A stretch of 64,000 nucleotides of DNA from Piromyces finnis (lineage: Eukaryota > Neocallimastigomycota > Neocallimastigomycetes > Neocallimastigales > Neocallimastigaceae): assembly GCA_002104945.1 (NCBI GenBank), contig MCFH01000050.1, positions 127,501 through 191,500 on the forward strand, read 5' to 3'. Positions 42,199 through 58,394 of this stretch are shown here, piece by piece. Under the pieces are notes generated by a model, which was given only the letters and a program-made list of their open reading frames with translations, was not told the origin of the DNA and did no database searches. The position numbers and the translations under genes are program-made. Numbering within the stretch: the stretch's first letter is position 1; each line of letters starts with the position of its first letter.

Positions 42199-43913
42199 CT
42201 CAATTATATTTAAAAAATATTAATTATGATAAAATATTTTTAGCTACGTTTTAAATAAGTTTGTTATTAATAAAAATCTATAATTAAATAATAAATGCAA
42301 AATACATAACTTTGCTAATAGTAAAAAAAATTTTAAAAAATTTTCAATAAAGTTTAAAATTAATTTATTTCATATTAAAAAAGAAAATTCTATTAAATAT
42401 TTGCTGTTTTACTATTTATTTAATCATAAAATTTTTGAGAAATGAAATGAAGATGTAAAGATTATTTGAGTTTTTTATTTTATTTTTGTATTTAAATATG
42501 CTTACTATTCGGTGTAATATGAAGAAAAAAGAATATTTTTATAATAATATATATTTTAATTTTTTTTTTGTTATTATAACAAACTTTTCAATGGTCAATT
42601 ATTGGGATTTTACATTATCTAATTTATATAAATACTCTTCTAAATATATTGTTTATCACAATTAAATAATTATTCTATTATTTATGCATATCTCTTGCCT
42701 TCATAAAGTTTTTCACAATAACCAGATTATATTCTTAGTATAATTCCATTATTTTAATTAATCTTATGTATACTAATAAAAAATAAAAAAACTTTAAAAA
42801 TGAATTGTTTATTATTATTATTTTATTTGTTTTATATTTTGATTTGTACTATATATACAATTATAACGTATGTAACAACAAGAAATAATTAAAAGTGAAA
42901 AAAAACTAATACCATGACATAATGAGTACTCTTATTATCCTTATATTTATTTATAAATTTACCATACATTTCTTTATTACATTCCATAGAAAACATCATT
43001 ATCATTATATATGTATCAGTAAGTAATTTACCCCAATGAATATACGAATTATAAGTATTATAAAATACAATATATAAAATATGTCTTCATAAGGTTATAT
43101 TTTCGTTATATTTATTATAATTATCAACACATTTATTAGATAAATATTCTATCAGTACATTTTATATCATAACAATCATCTTTATATTTTAATTATTACA
43201 AGTATTATGAATATATTTTTTTACATTTCCATTTTCATATGAAAAGTCAACAAACTCATAATAACTTGGAAATGTAATATTTCATTTTTACATTAGTAGT
43301 CTTCATTAGTTTGACGTTTTGCTGATTAGTAAGCTTTAATATTTTTTATTTACTTTAATAATTATTATCACTTATGTTGAATGTATTAATAATTGAAACA
43401 TGAATATTAATAAATACTATAAACAAAAATTTTTACTTTTTTTTTAACAATATAAATAAGTTCCCAAAAGAATACTTTAAAATTGGAATATAAAAGTTAA
43501 TTTTTTAAATTTAATTATTAACCTAACAATGTATACATTAATTATTTCATATGTATTTCAATAATATAAAATTTAAATATTATTGGTTGAAATTTTTAAA
43601 TGTTTGATTGGGTATAATTAAATAATAGATTTATTTTTTATTTTTTTTTTTTTTTTAAAAAAAAAACAATTATAATTAAGTCATATTGAAATAAATATAA
43701 AACTTTATTACATATTTAAAAATTCAAAAATACATTATAAATATTAGTTAAATAATATTAAATTTTTGTAATACAATTACATATATAAATATCAATCTTT
43801 AATATTAAAAATTAAAAAAAAAAAAAATTAAAATTTTTTCATTTTTACTTTATTAAATTTCATATTCGTCTTTTTTTTTTTTTTTAAATTGAAATTTAAA
43901 ATAAATAATTAAA
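37666..43913. other. 6.2-kb spacer with at most relics
   Basis: Divergent spacer between folliculin (-) and BRX1 (+). Very AT-rich, with T runs near 37812-37822, 38669-38688 and 43635-43657 and an A run near 42169-42194. A possible Cys-rich protein relic lies near 42.9-43.3 kb. A short non-repetitive frame on the minus strand near 40157-40236 (MNLNQDIPEFGEVFLLL) is not supported further. Confidence 0.5.
42930..43262 (-). pseudogene. Possible relic of a Cys-rich secreted protein
   Basis: Minus-strand pieces in shifting frames read EFVDFSYENGNVKKYIHN, then KDDCYDIKCTD, then EYLSNKCVDNYNKYNENITL, and further on YIHWGKLLTD and CNKEMYGKFINKYKDNK. The spacing of Cys and the S-N-K-C-V-D motif resemble the C-x-S-x-x-C-x-x-x-x-C units of secreted proteins expanded in anaerobic fungi, as I remember them. 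Several frame changes and stops show it is not functional. The family assignment is weak. Confidence 0.33.
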
Positions 43914-45880
43914 ATGGGTAAAAGAAGAGAAGTTATTGCCAGTAGTAAACAAAGTATTGATATGGAATATGATGATTCTTCTTCCGATGAAGAAACTTCT
44001 TACTTAGGTAAAAAAGCTTTACTTTCTATGGCTCAACAAAATAGTAATGAAGATGAAATGGAAGTTGAAGTTGATGAAACTAAAGATAAAAAGGTTGAAA
44101 CCAAAGAAAAAGACAATCAACCAAAAGAATTCAAAAATAGACAAAGAATTATGCTTCTTTGTTCAAGAGGTATCACTGCTAGGTAAAAATCCATAAATAA
44201 CATTTTTATTAAATGAAAAGGATGTATATATATGATAATTAAAAATCATAAAATTTCAATTGAAAAAGAAAATCATAAAGTATACAATATACAAACAATG
44301 AAGTAACCAGAAAATTTTCAATAAAATATTATTTATTAATAGTAGAAAGTAAAATATTATTGAAAGGAAAAATATTCATAATAATAAATTATTTTACTAT
44401 TAATAAAAATTTGAAATTCTAATTAATTATTTATTCAGATATTTCAGAAAAAAAAAAAAAGATTCATTCTTTTTTATATATATATCCTATTTCAAAATAT
44501 GATACATTTAATATTATATTTTAAAATCCGTTGTAATTAATTTTAATATTAATTATAAATCATATTATATAAATAATTTAGACATCGTCATTTAATGTCA
44601 GATTTACAAGCTCTTTTACCACATGCTAAAAAAGGTAGAAATATTAAAATAAAATAACAATTTATTTCATATAATATATGCTAATAATACTTTTTTTTTA
44701 TTTAATATGCTTAATCTAAATGTATATTTCAAAAACTTATTTTAAATTGTAACATTTAACAATTCACATAAAAATCAAAAAATAATAGATAGTAAACTCG
44801 ATTCTAAGAGTAGATTATACATTCTTAATGAATTAGCTGATATCAATAATTGTAATAATTGTATTTACTTCGAAGGTAGAAAGCACACTGATTTATATAT
44901 GTGGCTTTCAAAAACACCAAATGGACCAAGTATTAAATTCCATGTTACTAACAGTAAATATCAAATACTATTAAATATTAGTATTTATAAAATGTTTAAA
45001 TATATTATAGAATTAAATCTCAAAATAGAACAAAGCAATTAATAAATATACTTTATATTAATGATTTCTTTAGTCCATACTATGAGTGAATTACATTTAA
45101 CTGGTAATTGTTTAAAGGGTTCCAGACCAATTGTCTCTTTCGATAAAACTTTTGATTCTACTCCACATTATAAATTAATTAAGGAAGTTTTATTACATGT
45201 AAGTATATAATAATAGATTCAAAAATAAATAGCATCATAAATAAATGTATTAGGAATAAAAATTAATAAATTTTAAATAATTAATAGAATTTCAGTACTC
45301 CAACTACTTCAAGAAGAATAAAGCCATTCGTTGATCATGTCATTACTTTCTCTATTGCTGATGGAAGAATATGGTTTAGAAACTACCAAGTATGATTTAT
45401 TTTTTTAAAAAATTTCATTTTTTTATTCTAATTAAAAAGGAAATGAGCTAAAATTTTAATTATATTTTAAAAATCATTAGATAGTAGAAAAGGATGATGG
45501 TACTAAAAAGGAAAAGGAAATGTCTTTAGTTGAAATTGGTCCAAGATTTGTTTTACAAGTTATGAGAATTTTCGATGGTTCCTTCTGTGGTTCAACATTA
45601 TACAAGAACGGAGACTTTGTATCACCAAATGCTGTAAGAGTCTTTAACATAAAATTGCATAAATATTATATAAAAACGAAATATAAATATAAATTAATAT
45701 TAAATTTTTTTTTTTTTTTTTTTATATTTTTTATTTCATGAAAAACAGATAAGAAGATTCCAAAAACAAGAAATGTCTATGAAATACAACACTCGTGTTA
45801 ATAAGAATCTTGAACATGTTAAGCGTCTTGAAGAAGCTAATAACTTACCAAGTGATCCTTTAGATGAAGTTTTCCAATAA
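43914..45880 (+). CDS. BRX1: Ribosome biogenesis protein BRX1 (Brix domain)
   Basis: Seven exons: 43914-44182, 44582-44634, 44789-44953, 45074-45198, 45288-45389, 45481-45633, 45749-45880; 332 residues. An acidic N-terminus (DDSSSDEET) is followed by the Brix domain: RIMLLCSRGITARHRHLMSD, LADINNCNNCIYFEGRKHTD, DLYMWLSKTPNGPSIKFHV, LTGNCLKGSRPIVSFD, PFVDHVITFSIADGRIWFRN, and SLVEIGPRFVLQVMRIFDGS. BRX1 is a nucleolar RNA-binding factor for assembly of the 60S subunit. It covers the whole family length and every junction is GT-AG in frame. The first intron (399 bases) is the longest in the gene. The start Met opens MGKRREV right after a T/A-rich leader. Confidence 0.95.
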
Positions 45881-45949
45881 ATAGAGAAATAGACTACAGG
45901 AAAATATTTGTTTTCGACTTTAAAATTATAGATATTATCAAGTGGTTCT

Positions 45950-45992
<43 letters not shown>

Positions 45993-46960
45993 TCAAACTA
46001 TAAATTTATTTATTTTGTTTTATTAAAGTATTTAGAGATTATTTTTTTTTTTTTTTCTTATTTAAAAAAAAAAATAAATAATAAACGATTTTTTATTTTT
46101 AATTATATTTTTTTTTTTTTTTGTTCTAAACATACAAGTATTTCTCCATTAATAATTCTTATATTTGTTCATAAATTAATTATAAAAATTTAAATTATAC
46201 TATTTTCATTCAAAAAGTTTTTTATATAAAATAAAAATAAAAATTATTTATTTAAATCTACATTTTTTTATCATTTTTAAACATCAATAATGTGTAAATC
46301 ATTATTGATATTATATATATATATACTAAAAAGGATCAAGCAAAATAATACCACCAAAAAAAAAAAATTGACCTTCTTTTAATTGTTAATTATGTTTTTT
46401 AATTCTTTAAAAATTAGTATCATTCTTTTAAAAAATTATATTGCCAATTTTAACATGTTATGTGACACCATTAAAAAATAAAAAATAAAATTTATAGCTT
46501 TTTGTGTTTATTAACAAAATATATATTATATCTTTATTATATATTAAATAATTTTTTTTTTTTTTTTATCTTAAATACTTTTACAATAATGATACAAATT
46601 AATATATATAATCATATAATATTATATAATATATAATTTTTATTTTTATTAAATTTAATGAAAATAATTTATCAAAGGTATGTGCAAATATTTATGTATA
46701 AATTTCTTGGTTATTTTTTTAAATAATCTTTTTTTTTTTAAAGCTAGTTTTTTTTTTTCTCTTCTTTTTTTTTTTTTTTTTTTTTCCTTTTTGTATGATT
46801 TAGTTTTTGAATAAATAGGTTTTTTTTATTAACATTTTATTAAATTTATAAAAAATGTTCAATTTTTGCATTATTGTTCTCTCTTATAATACTTATTTGT
46901 TTATGAAAATAATTTATGATAATTTTTTATTTGTGACGTATTATAAAATTATTTCTCAAT
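45881..46960. other. Convergent 3' spacer
   Basis: About 1.1 kb between the BRX1 and AlaRS stops, with an A run near 45953-45980 and T runs near 46764-46785. No coding signal. Confidence 0.6.
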
Positions 46961-50586
<3,626 letters not shown>

Positions 50587-50758
50587 GTTGTATGCTTTTT
50601 TTATAATTAATAAAAATGTAAATTATTAATTTAATTAATATTAAATTAACTAAATAAGAATAGAAATAAAATAATTTTTTAATTTAAAATAAAAAAATTA
50701 TTATTTATTTCACTAGCTTTTTTTTTAAAAAAATTATTTAAAAAGTGTAGTGTAGAAA

Positions 50759-50789
<31 letters not shown>

Positions 50790-52460
50790 AAATGTATTTA
50801 TATAAATTAAATTTTAATACATTTCTCAATAATAATAAAAAAATACAAATATTAATATACATTATTTTAGTACATAATATTATTAAAAAAATTTTTACAG
50901 TTAATGTATAATATCCAATCACTAATTAAAATCTAATAATCCATCAAATTTTATGTTAGTATTTATATGATTTGATTTTGGTACCAAAGATATATGGTTA
51001 ATAACCAAAATAACAACCCAGATAGAATTGCTTTTGTTTTGCTTGCTATAAATATATTTGGAAATTCGTAATGAAGAAATAAAAGTTAATATCTTTTTAC
51101 AAATTAACAGTGAAAAGATAATAGTAATAATATGTCTAATTATTAAAAATAAAAAACAATAAAACGAATCAAGATAGTATTTAATAGATCATAGAAACAT
51201 AATTTAATAATTAATGTGTCATTTATCAATAGCATATAGTATGATTATACATCTGAATATAATATTCATATCTATTTTCTTAATATAAAATAGATATTGA
51301 GAAAATAGATATGAATATTATATTCAGATCTATTTTAACATTTTTCTTTTTACTCTTCTTTTTTAATAATTTATAGAAAATGTGTAATGTGTAATGTTAC
51401 ACAAATATTCATTTAAAAATTATTTAGAAATTTTAATATTAATTTTGTTTTAATAATTAATATTTTAAAAAATATAAAAGAATAGATGAGATTTTCACCT
51501 TTTTTTTTTCTATTTATTGATATTTCTCTAATTTATAATTGTCTATAATAATTTTTATGAGTCTTTTCTTATAATTAAAAAAAATGATGAATCCACTTTA
51601 AAAGAGTATATTATTTTTAATCATCATTACCATTATTAATATAAGTAATAATTAATGTAAGGCGCAGATAAATGTAATAAAGAATTAATGGATCATTTTC
51701 TATAAAAATATATATTAAATTTATTAATTGTGGCGTATTAAATTTATTATTATTTGTTTAAAGTATTTTAAATTTACCAAGAAAAAAAAATTGTTTTGGG
51801 AGTTGTTGTAGGTAGAGTATATTAATAATACTAATACCTCATTAAATTAAAATATTTTATTTTTCTACCATATTTAATATATAATGAATATGTATTTTAT
51901 TTAAACTTTTAAAATAATACTTTTAATAGTTTGGTTTATTTTTAAAAGCAACAAAATAAAATTAATATTTAAATTATTATTAAAATCAAAATAAGAAGAA
52001 TAAAAATAATAGTAATAATTAATAAATATTAATTAACTTTTACTTTTAAAATAACAATCAAATAACAAAATCGAAATATATTGGTATATAAATAAAAATA
52101 GCGAAGAGAAAAACAAAAATAAAGAAGTATTAAAAGAGATATATGTTTATCATATATATATATAGACAAAAAGAATAAGAAGATACTTAAACATAGAAAA
52201 GAGTCAACTATTATTAAAGAAAAAATATAAATTTTAGAAAAGGAAAAATTAAACTAATAAAAAAAAATAAGAAAAAAAGAAAAATAAAAAAAATAAAAAT
52301 AAAAATAAAATAAATAAAAATAAAAATAAAAACAAACAAACAAAATAATAACAAAATATAATAAATAATATAATCAATTAAAAATAATAATAAATATATT
52401 CAATAAATAAAAAATACATAAATACATATACATTTACCAAAAAAAAAAAAAAAAAAAAAA
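50587..52460. other. Divergent spacer between AlaRS and AP-2 mu, with a perfect hairpin
   Basis: About 1.9 kb with both promoters. Notable is a 30-bp perfect inverted repeat near 51251-51329. The last 400 bases are A-rich leader sequence with AAATA repeats and a 20-A run directly before the AP-2 mu start codon. Confidence 0.6.
51251..51329. repeat. Perfect 30-bp inverted repeat (hairpin)
   Basis: Arms 51251-51280 and 51300-51329 are exact reverse complements over 30 bases, with a 19-base loop that itself repeats AAATAGATAT from the arm. No gene overlaps it. It could be a tiny foldback element, a replication-slippage product or a structured RNA. Confidence 0.9.
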
Positions 52461-52628
52461 ATGATCAGTGGTGTATTTATTTTTAATGTAAAAGGTGAAG
52501 TTATCATCTCAAGACTTTTCCGTCCAGATATCAAGTAAGAAAAATAAATGTTTATTTTTATCTTGGTTATTTTTATATAATAAAATACCTCTTAATATTA
52601 TTAAATATAATAAAAATAGACATAATAG

Positions 52629-52669
<41 letters not shown>

Positions 52670-54902
52670 ATAATATAATACTATAATTGTTTTACTAATT
52701 TTTATTTTTATTTATTAAATAATAACATATAATCAATGTTAATATAACTTAATAACTTATAACATAAATATTAAATAAAATAAAATAAAATAAAACCATA
52801 AAATATAAAAGACGTTCATTATCAGATGTTTTTAGAATTCAAGTTATTTCAAATCCAGATATAAGATCACCAATTGCTACATTAGGTTCAACTTCTTTTT
52901 TCCATGTCAAACATGAAAATATATACATTGTTGCTGTCACAAAGTTAAATGCAAATGCTGCAATAATTTTCCAATTTTTATACAAATTTATTTCAATAGG
53001 AAATGTTTATTTTGGAAAATTTGACGAAGAAGCTGTTAAAAACAATTTCGTATTAATTTATGAATTATTAGATGGTAAATAATAATGCAATGAAACATTA
53101 TATTTAGTATTTTCAAAGTTGATAAATTTTTGAAATAATAAGAACTAAAATATAGAAATATCCGAAAAAGAAAAAAAAAAAAAAAAAAAACAATTAACTA
53201 TCAAATATTACATATTTATTCAAGAAAAAGAATTAATTTATGTATATCACAATAACTAACTATAATATTTTCATTTAATATTCATAATATAATATAACAT
53301 TAAAAAATATAAAATAATCATTATTGTTTTTGCTTAAATAAAAAAGAAATTCTTGATTTTGGTTATCCACAAAATTGTGAAACTGAAACCTTAAAGATGT
53401 ACATTACAACTGAAGGTGTCAAATCAGAAAGAGCAATTGTAAATATTAATAATAATTATATTCGACTTACCGAATTAATATATAACATAACCTTCATTAA
53501 TTAATTAATGTGTATTTCATAATTTAAATAACATTATTAATAATATATAAGAGTACTGATTCTTCAAAGATTACAATTCAAGCTACTGGTGCTACAGCAT
53601 GGAGAAGACCGGATATTAAATATAGAAAAAATGAAGCTTTTATTGATGTTATTGAAAGTGTAAATTTATTAATGAGCAATAATGGTAAGAAAAAAAAATA
53701 AATAAATAAGAAATAATTATTTTAATATAACAAAAGAATATGTTTTTTATTAATGTTTAAATATAATAATATTATATATAAAATAAAATATTAATTATAA
53801 AAATAGGTGCTGCACTTCGTTCAGATGTTTCAGGTAAAATTTTAATGAGAGCCTATCTCTCAGGTACACCAGAATGTAAGTTTGGTTTAAATGATCGTGT
53901 ATTATTAGAAAAAGAAGGTCGTAGAGATAATGTTGGAAAAAAAACAGGAAGTGTTGAATTAGATGATTGTCAATTCCATCAATGTGTCAAACTTGGTAAA
54001 TTTGATACCGATAGAACAATTAGTTTCATTCCACCTGATGGTGAATTTGAATTAATGAGGTAAGGAAAAAAAAAAAATTGAATAATACATTTAATATTAA
54101 GCTGTCATATCATATTTTGTAAAATCAATAATATTCACTTTTAATTAATGAATATAAATTTTAATAAAATTCAAAAAATATTTATATTTTAGATATCGTA
54201 CTACTGATAACATTAATCTTCCATTTAGAATAAACCCAATTGTTAAGGAAATGCCAAATAACAAAGTTGAATATCGTATTGTTGTTCGTAGTCAGTTCTC
54301 AAATAAAGTATTTGCTCAAAATGTTATTATAAGAATTCCAACACCATTAAATACTTCAAATACAAAAATACATGTCAACCAAGGAAGAGGAAAATATGTT
54401 GGTAGTGAAAATCATATGGTTTGGAAGTTAGTAATCTCAACCTAAAAAACTCGATAAAATAAATTTTATTGACCCATTTTATTAATTTTATTTTTCACTA
54501 TATTTATATTTTTTTTCATCATCATAATATCTAAATTATATTAAAAAAAAAAAAAAGAATAAATCGTTTCCAAGGTCAACAAGAATATTCCTTCAATGCA
54601 GTAGTAGAATTAACACCAACAACTAATAAGAAAGCTTGGTCAAGACCACCTATATCTATGGACTTCCAAGTATTAATGTTCACAGCTAGTGGTTTATTGG
54701 TTCGTTTCTTAAAGGTCTTCGAAAAGAGTAATTATCAAAGTGTCAAATGGGTTAGATATATGACTAAAGCTGGAAGTTATCAAATACGTGTAAGTTTTTT
54801 ATTATTTAATACAAATAAATATATATATCATAAAGTAATAACTTGTTAATAATAAATTTATTGAAATCATTATTTTTTTTTTTTTTAATAATTTAGTTTT
54901 AG
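52461..54902 (+). CDS. AP2M1: AP-2 clathrin adaptor complex subunit mu
   Basis: Eight exons: 52461-52534, 52812-53074, 53347-53438, 53552-53684, 53807-54059, 54193-54426, 54558-54789, 54897-54902; 428 residues. The N-terminal longin-type domain has [39 protein letters not shown] and [20 protein letters not shown]. The linker keeps [18 protein letters not shown], with a Thr (near 155) equivalent to the AAK1-type phosphosite. The cargo-binding mu homology domain has [56 protein letters not shown] and [17 protein letters not shown]. The subunit links Tyr-based sorting signals and PIP2 to clathrin in endocytosis. The final exon is only six bases, one Phe codon plus TAG. Confidence 0.95.
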
Positions 54903-55725
54903 GGAAGGAATTCTTTTTCCAATATATCTTTGAAATAAATATCTATTTAAAATGCTTTAAAATATATATATATATATATATATATAACTCACACTTTAAA
55001 AAAAAAAAAATAATAATATAAATTCAAAAAATTAAAAATTAAAGCACTTAAAATCTGTACACAAAAGTATAATTTTTTATTTAATTTACTCCTCCTATAA
55101 TTCAAAATAATAAACAATTTAAAAATAAAAAATAAAAAATAAAAATAATAATATACATAAATTTCATAAATAATAATTATAATTGTAATTTTAATTGTAA
55201 AATATACTAAAGTATGCTAAGGATTTATACATAAAAAAAAATAATAATAATTATTTATTTTATATAAATTAATAGTATAGGTATAAATTATATAGAACAT
55301 AAAATAACAATAAAATACATAATAAAATAATAATAAAAGATAAATATAAAAGATAAATTATATTATTATTATTATTATTATTATTATTTGGTTAAATTTG
55401 ATTTTGTTTTATACATAATTTTTAAATGATAATTTATAATTTTATTACTTGTTTTATTTATTACTTATATGAAAAATGAGACTACATATTTTTATAAATT
55501 AATAAAATTATCTAATATTTATTATTTATTTATTTATATATTATATAAGTATATGAGTTAAAATTTTATTTTTATTTTATTTTATTTTATTTTTGGTTTA
55601 AGTATATATATATTTTTTTTTTTTTTTTTTTGGGATTTACTTAATAATAACTTAAAATAAAAGATAAATGAACCCGATATATTATGAGTTTTAATTAAAT
55701 TATGTTTTTTTTTTTTTTTTTTTTT
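54903..55725. other. Convergent 3' spacer
   Basis: About 820 bases with a (TA)n tract near 54962-54986, an (ATT)n tract near 55362-55387 and T runs near 55615-55631 and 55706-55727. No coding signal. Confidence 0.6.
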
Positions 55726-57489
55726 TTACTTAAGTTTTATTTGATTATCAAGACCTTCATAATTAAAACCAGCGGATTGTGCACTTACATCATCTTGACT
55801 ACCATGAAGAGCAAGATATAATTTATAGATTTGATAATCCATAACTTCAGATGAAGCGTCTGGATCTGCAAGAATATTCTGAGCTTGTTCAAATATTTCT
55901 TTAAATGCTATGTAATTCTCATTGGTAACCCAATAAGTTCCTGGAGTTACATCACTTCCATTGGCACTAGCTTGAAGAACAGAAAACTTCTTATTAGCAA
56001 AATTGATAGCCATAGAGAGGAATATCTTTGCGTTGTCATTTGTAGTAAAACCACATGGTGCGCCAAGATCACCAGAATAAGTGTCAACAAACCATAAACT
56101 TACTTTAAGATCCTCTTTATTTTTTGTAAATCCAAAGTAATTATGTGCATTAACAAATTCACTACATCTATTAGAAATAATTACATTATCACGACTGAAA
56201 TTTATAGCATCAGGATATTTTGTATCATCCATTTGATAATAATTGTTTTCCTTTCCTTCTGTTAAAATACCATTAATTTCATAGGCTTTAATAACATTCC
56301 ATCCAGAAGGTGTATACTTAAATACAGCCATATCACCAATTTGAAGTCTACTATCTGATAAATCCTGTTTAGTAATAACTTCACCTGACAATCCAGTAAA
56401 ATGATCACCATTGTATAGTTTTTTTCCTTCTTCATCAACAGAAGCGCGAACTATTGAAACATTACCATTAACATAGGTAAATATCTTATTTACAATAAAT
56501 GGTTCAACATAATATGCTGAAATTCTATCAATATAACCATCATTATCATCATCAACACCACAAATTTCATTACCAGCAGGAATCTTTTTATTAAGAGCAA
56601 CAACAGCATCTAAATAATCAGTATAAATTTTTTCATCGATGATATAACCATTATCACCACTTTTAGACATCCATACATTTCCATTAACAGCAAATCCCTC
56701 TGGATACTCTTCATCAAATTTCTCTTCATTCTCGGATAGATAAAAATCATTTATTGAATATCCACCAGAACTAACAATAGCTTTAAATCCATCTATAGCA
56801 TTATCATTATCTGATATTTTATATAAATGTCTATATTCATCATCTGTAATAGTTATAGAATCATCTACTCCTTGTTCTTTTCTTACAATAACAGTTGTTA
56901 TATTACTTCCACTTTCTTGATTTTCATAAGAAATATTACCTTCATTCTCCTGATATTCATTTCCATAATCTTCTTCATTGGCTAAGAAACGTCTAAATAC
57001 TTCTTGTGAATGAATAACTAAAACTGAAAATACAGCAGGTGGTATTTTTAAAGTTGGACAAAAGATTAATCCTAAATTATTAATTGTCATTTTATTTAAA
57101 TCAGAATTATCTGACACACTAGAAAATTTGATGTTCATTCAAAATTTTTAGAAATAGGAAGCAATATTTTTATATTAAAATATATAAAATTTTAATATAT
57201 AAATAAAATAAAATTAAAATTAAAATATCATTAACAAAATATAACTATTAAATTTTAACTATATTATGCCTGAATATGAATTAAATAAATATTTATGTAC
57301 CTTTTTAAATGGAAACATATATAACCTAATAAATTATAATTCCATTCCGGTATTTCTTCTAATATATCAGCAAGTTCATCATATTCTGTAAAATCTTCTG
57401 GTTTTTCAATGCAATATTTTCTTATAACATCAGTTAATTTTATATTATGTTCTTCATCAACTAATTTTGTTGGTACTTTACAGAATTAA

Positions 57490-57520
<31 letters not shown>

Positions 57521-58394
57521 TTAATAAATTGTAAATTCTTTCTAATTTTCAAAAATAAACTAAAATGGATGAAATATTTAATATTTACAGTTTCTTAAGA
57601 ATAATTTTAATAAAGTAGCTACTGTATTTGGATTTTCTCCTTTTAAATCAACTGGCTCTAAAAAATCATATTTATCTCTTAAAACTTCAACTTGATGTGT
57701 ACTTCCTGGAATTCTGTACAAACCAACTTCATCGATTGCATCGGTTAATTCATTAATACAATCATAAACAATGCATGGTATTCCATATTCATGACCTGAA
57801 TATTCCATAACATACTTTGTTTTTTAAAAATTTATTTATTTTTATATAATATGTATATATTATAATAAAATGTTATTATTTCATGTTTTTAATATTATTA
57901 TAAAATAATTCATATTATAATTTACTTCTAACGGAACACCAAAAACATAACGTTCTCTAACTTCTTGTTGTTGTACTGGTTGTTCCTCTTTTATATAAAA
58001 AATATGAGAAAAAAAATAATTTTATTAATATCATTTATTAAACATTTAATTATATAAATATAATAGGATTTTATTTTAATAAAACTTAGTTTTACAAATG
58101 TTTTTTTTTTTTAAAAAAAAATTTTAATATATAATACTAATGTATATTTTGCAATGATTTTAAAAATATTTACAAAATTATACCTTTTTTAATCTTTTGC
58201 ATAATATTACGACTTTGTTGGTTGGCATATACTGCAAATTCAGAACCTTTAGTTTTTGCATAATTTGATAATTCCATTTGCTTGTTTTTAGTTTTTTGTT
58301 TAAAATCACTAAATTTTGAAGAAAAAGCAGACCAAGCTGAGCTTTTTCCAGTTTCCTGATTATCTTCCTGTGAATTTAAACTACGATTTGACAT
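55726..58394 (-). CDS. RhoGAP protein fused to a bacterial surface-protein-like module
   Basis: Five exons: 58394-58184, 57987-57926, 57814-57589, 57475-57301, 57118-55726; 688 residues. Residues 1-75 are a charged amphipathic segment. The RhoGAP domain (about 85-265) opens RYVFGVPLEYVMEYSGHEYG, carries the Arg finger Arg125 in DEVGLYRIPGS, LPTKLVDEEHNIKLTDVIRK, and the hallmark Asn in MTINNLGLIFCPTL. The final exon runs on without a stop or splice into about 380 residues unlike fungal GAPs: VDDDNDGYIDRISAYYVEPF, LQIGDMAVFKYTPSGWNV, KVSLWFVDTYSGDLGAPCGF and TYWVTNENYIAFKEIFEQAQ. These resemble modules and FIVAR-like helices of secreted Firmicutes S-layer-type proteins. The GAP half should switch off Rho/Cdc42; the role of the tail is unknown. 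No signal peptide or membrane segment is present. Confidence 0.8.
57489..57516. repeat. (AT)n microsatellite in an intron
   Basis: Pure AT dinucleotide run inside the third intron of the RhoGAP gene, next to the acceptor region. Confidence 0.85.
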
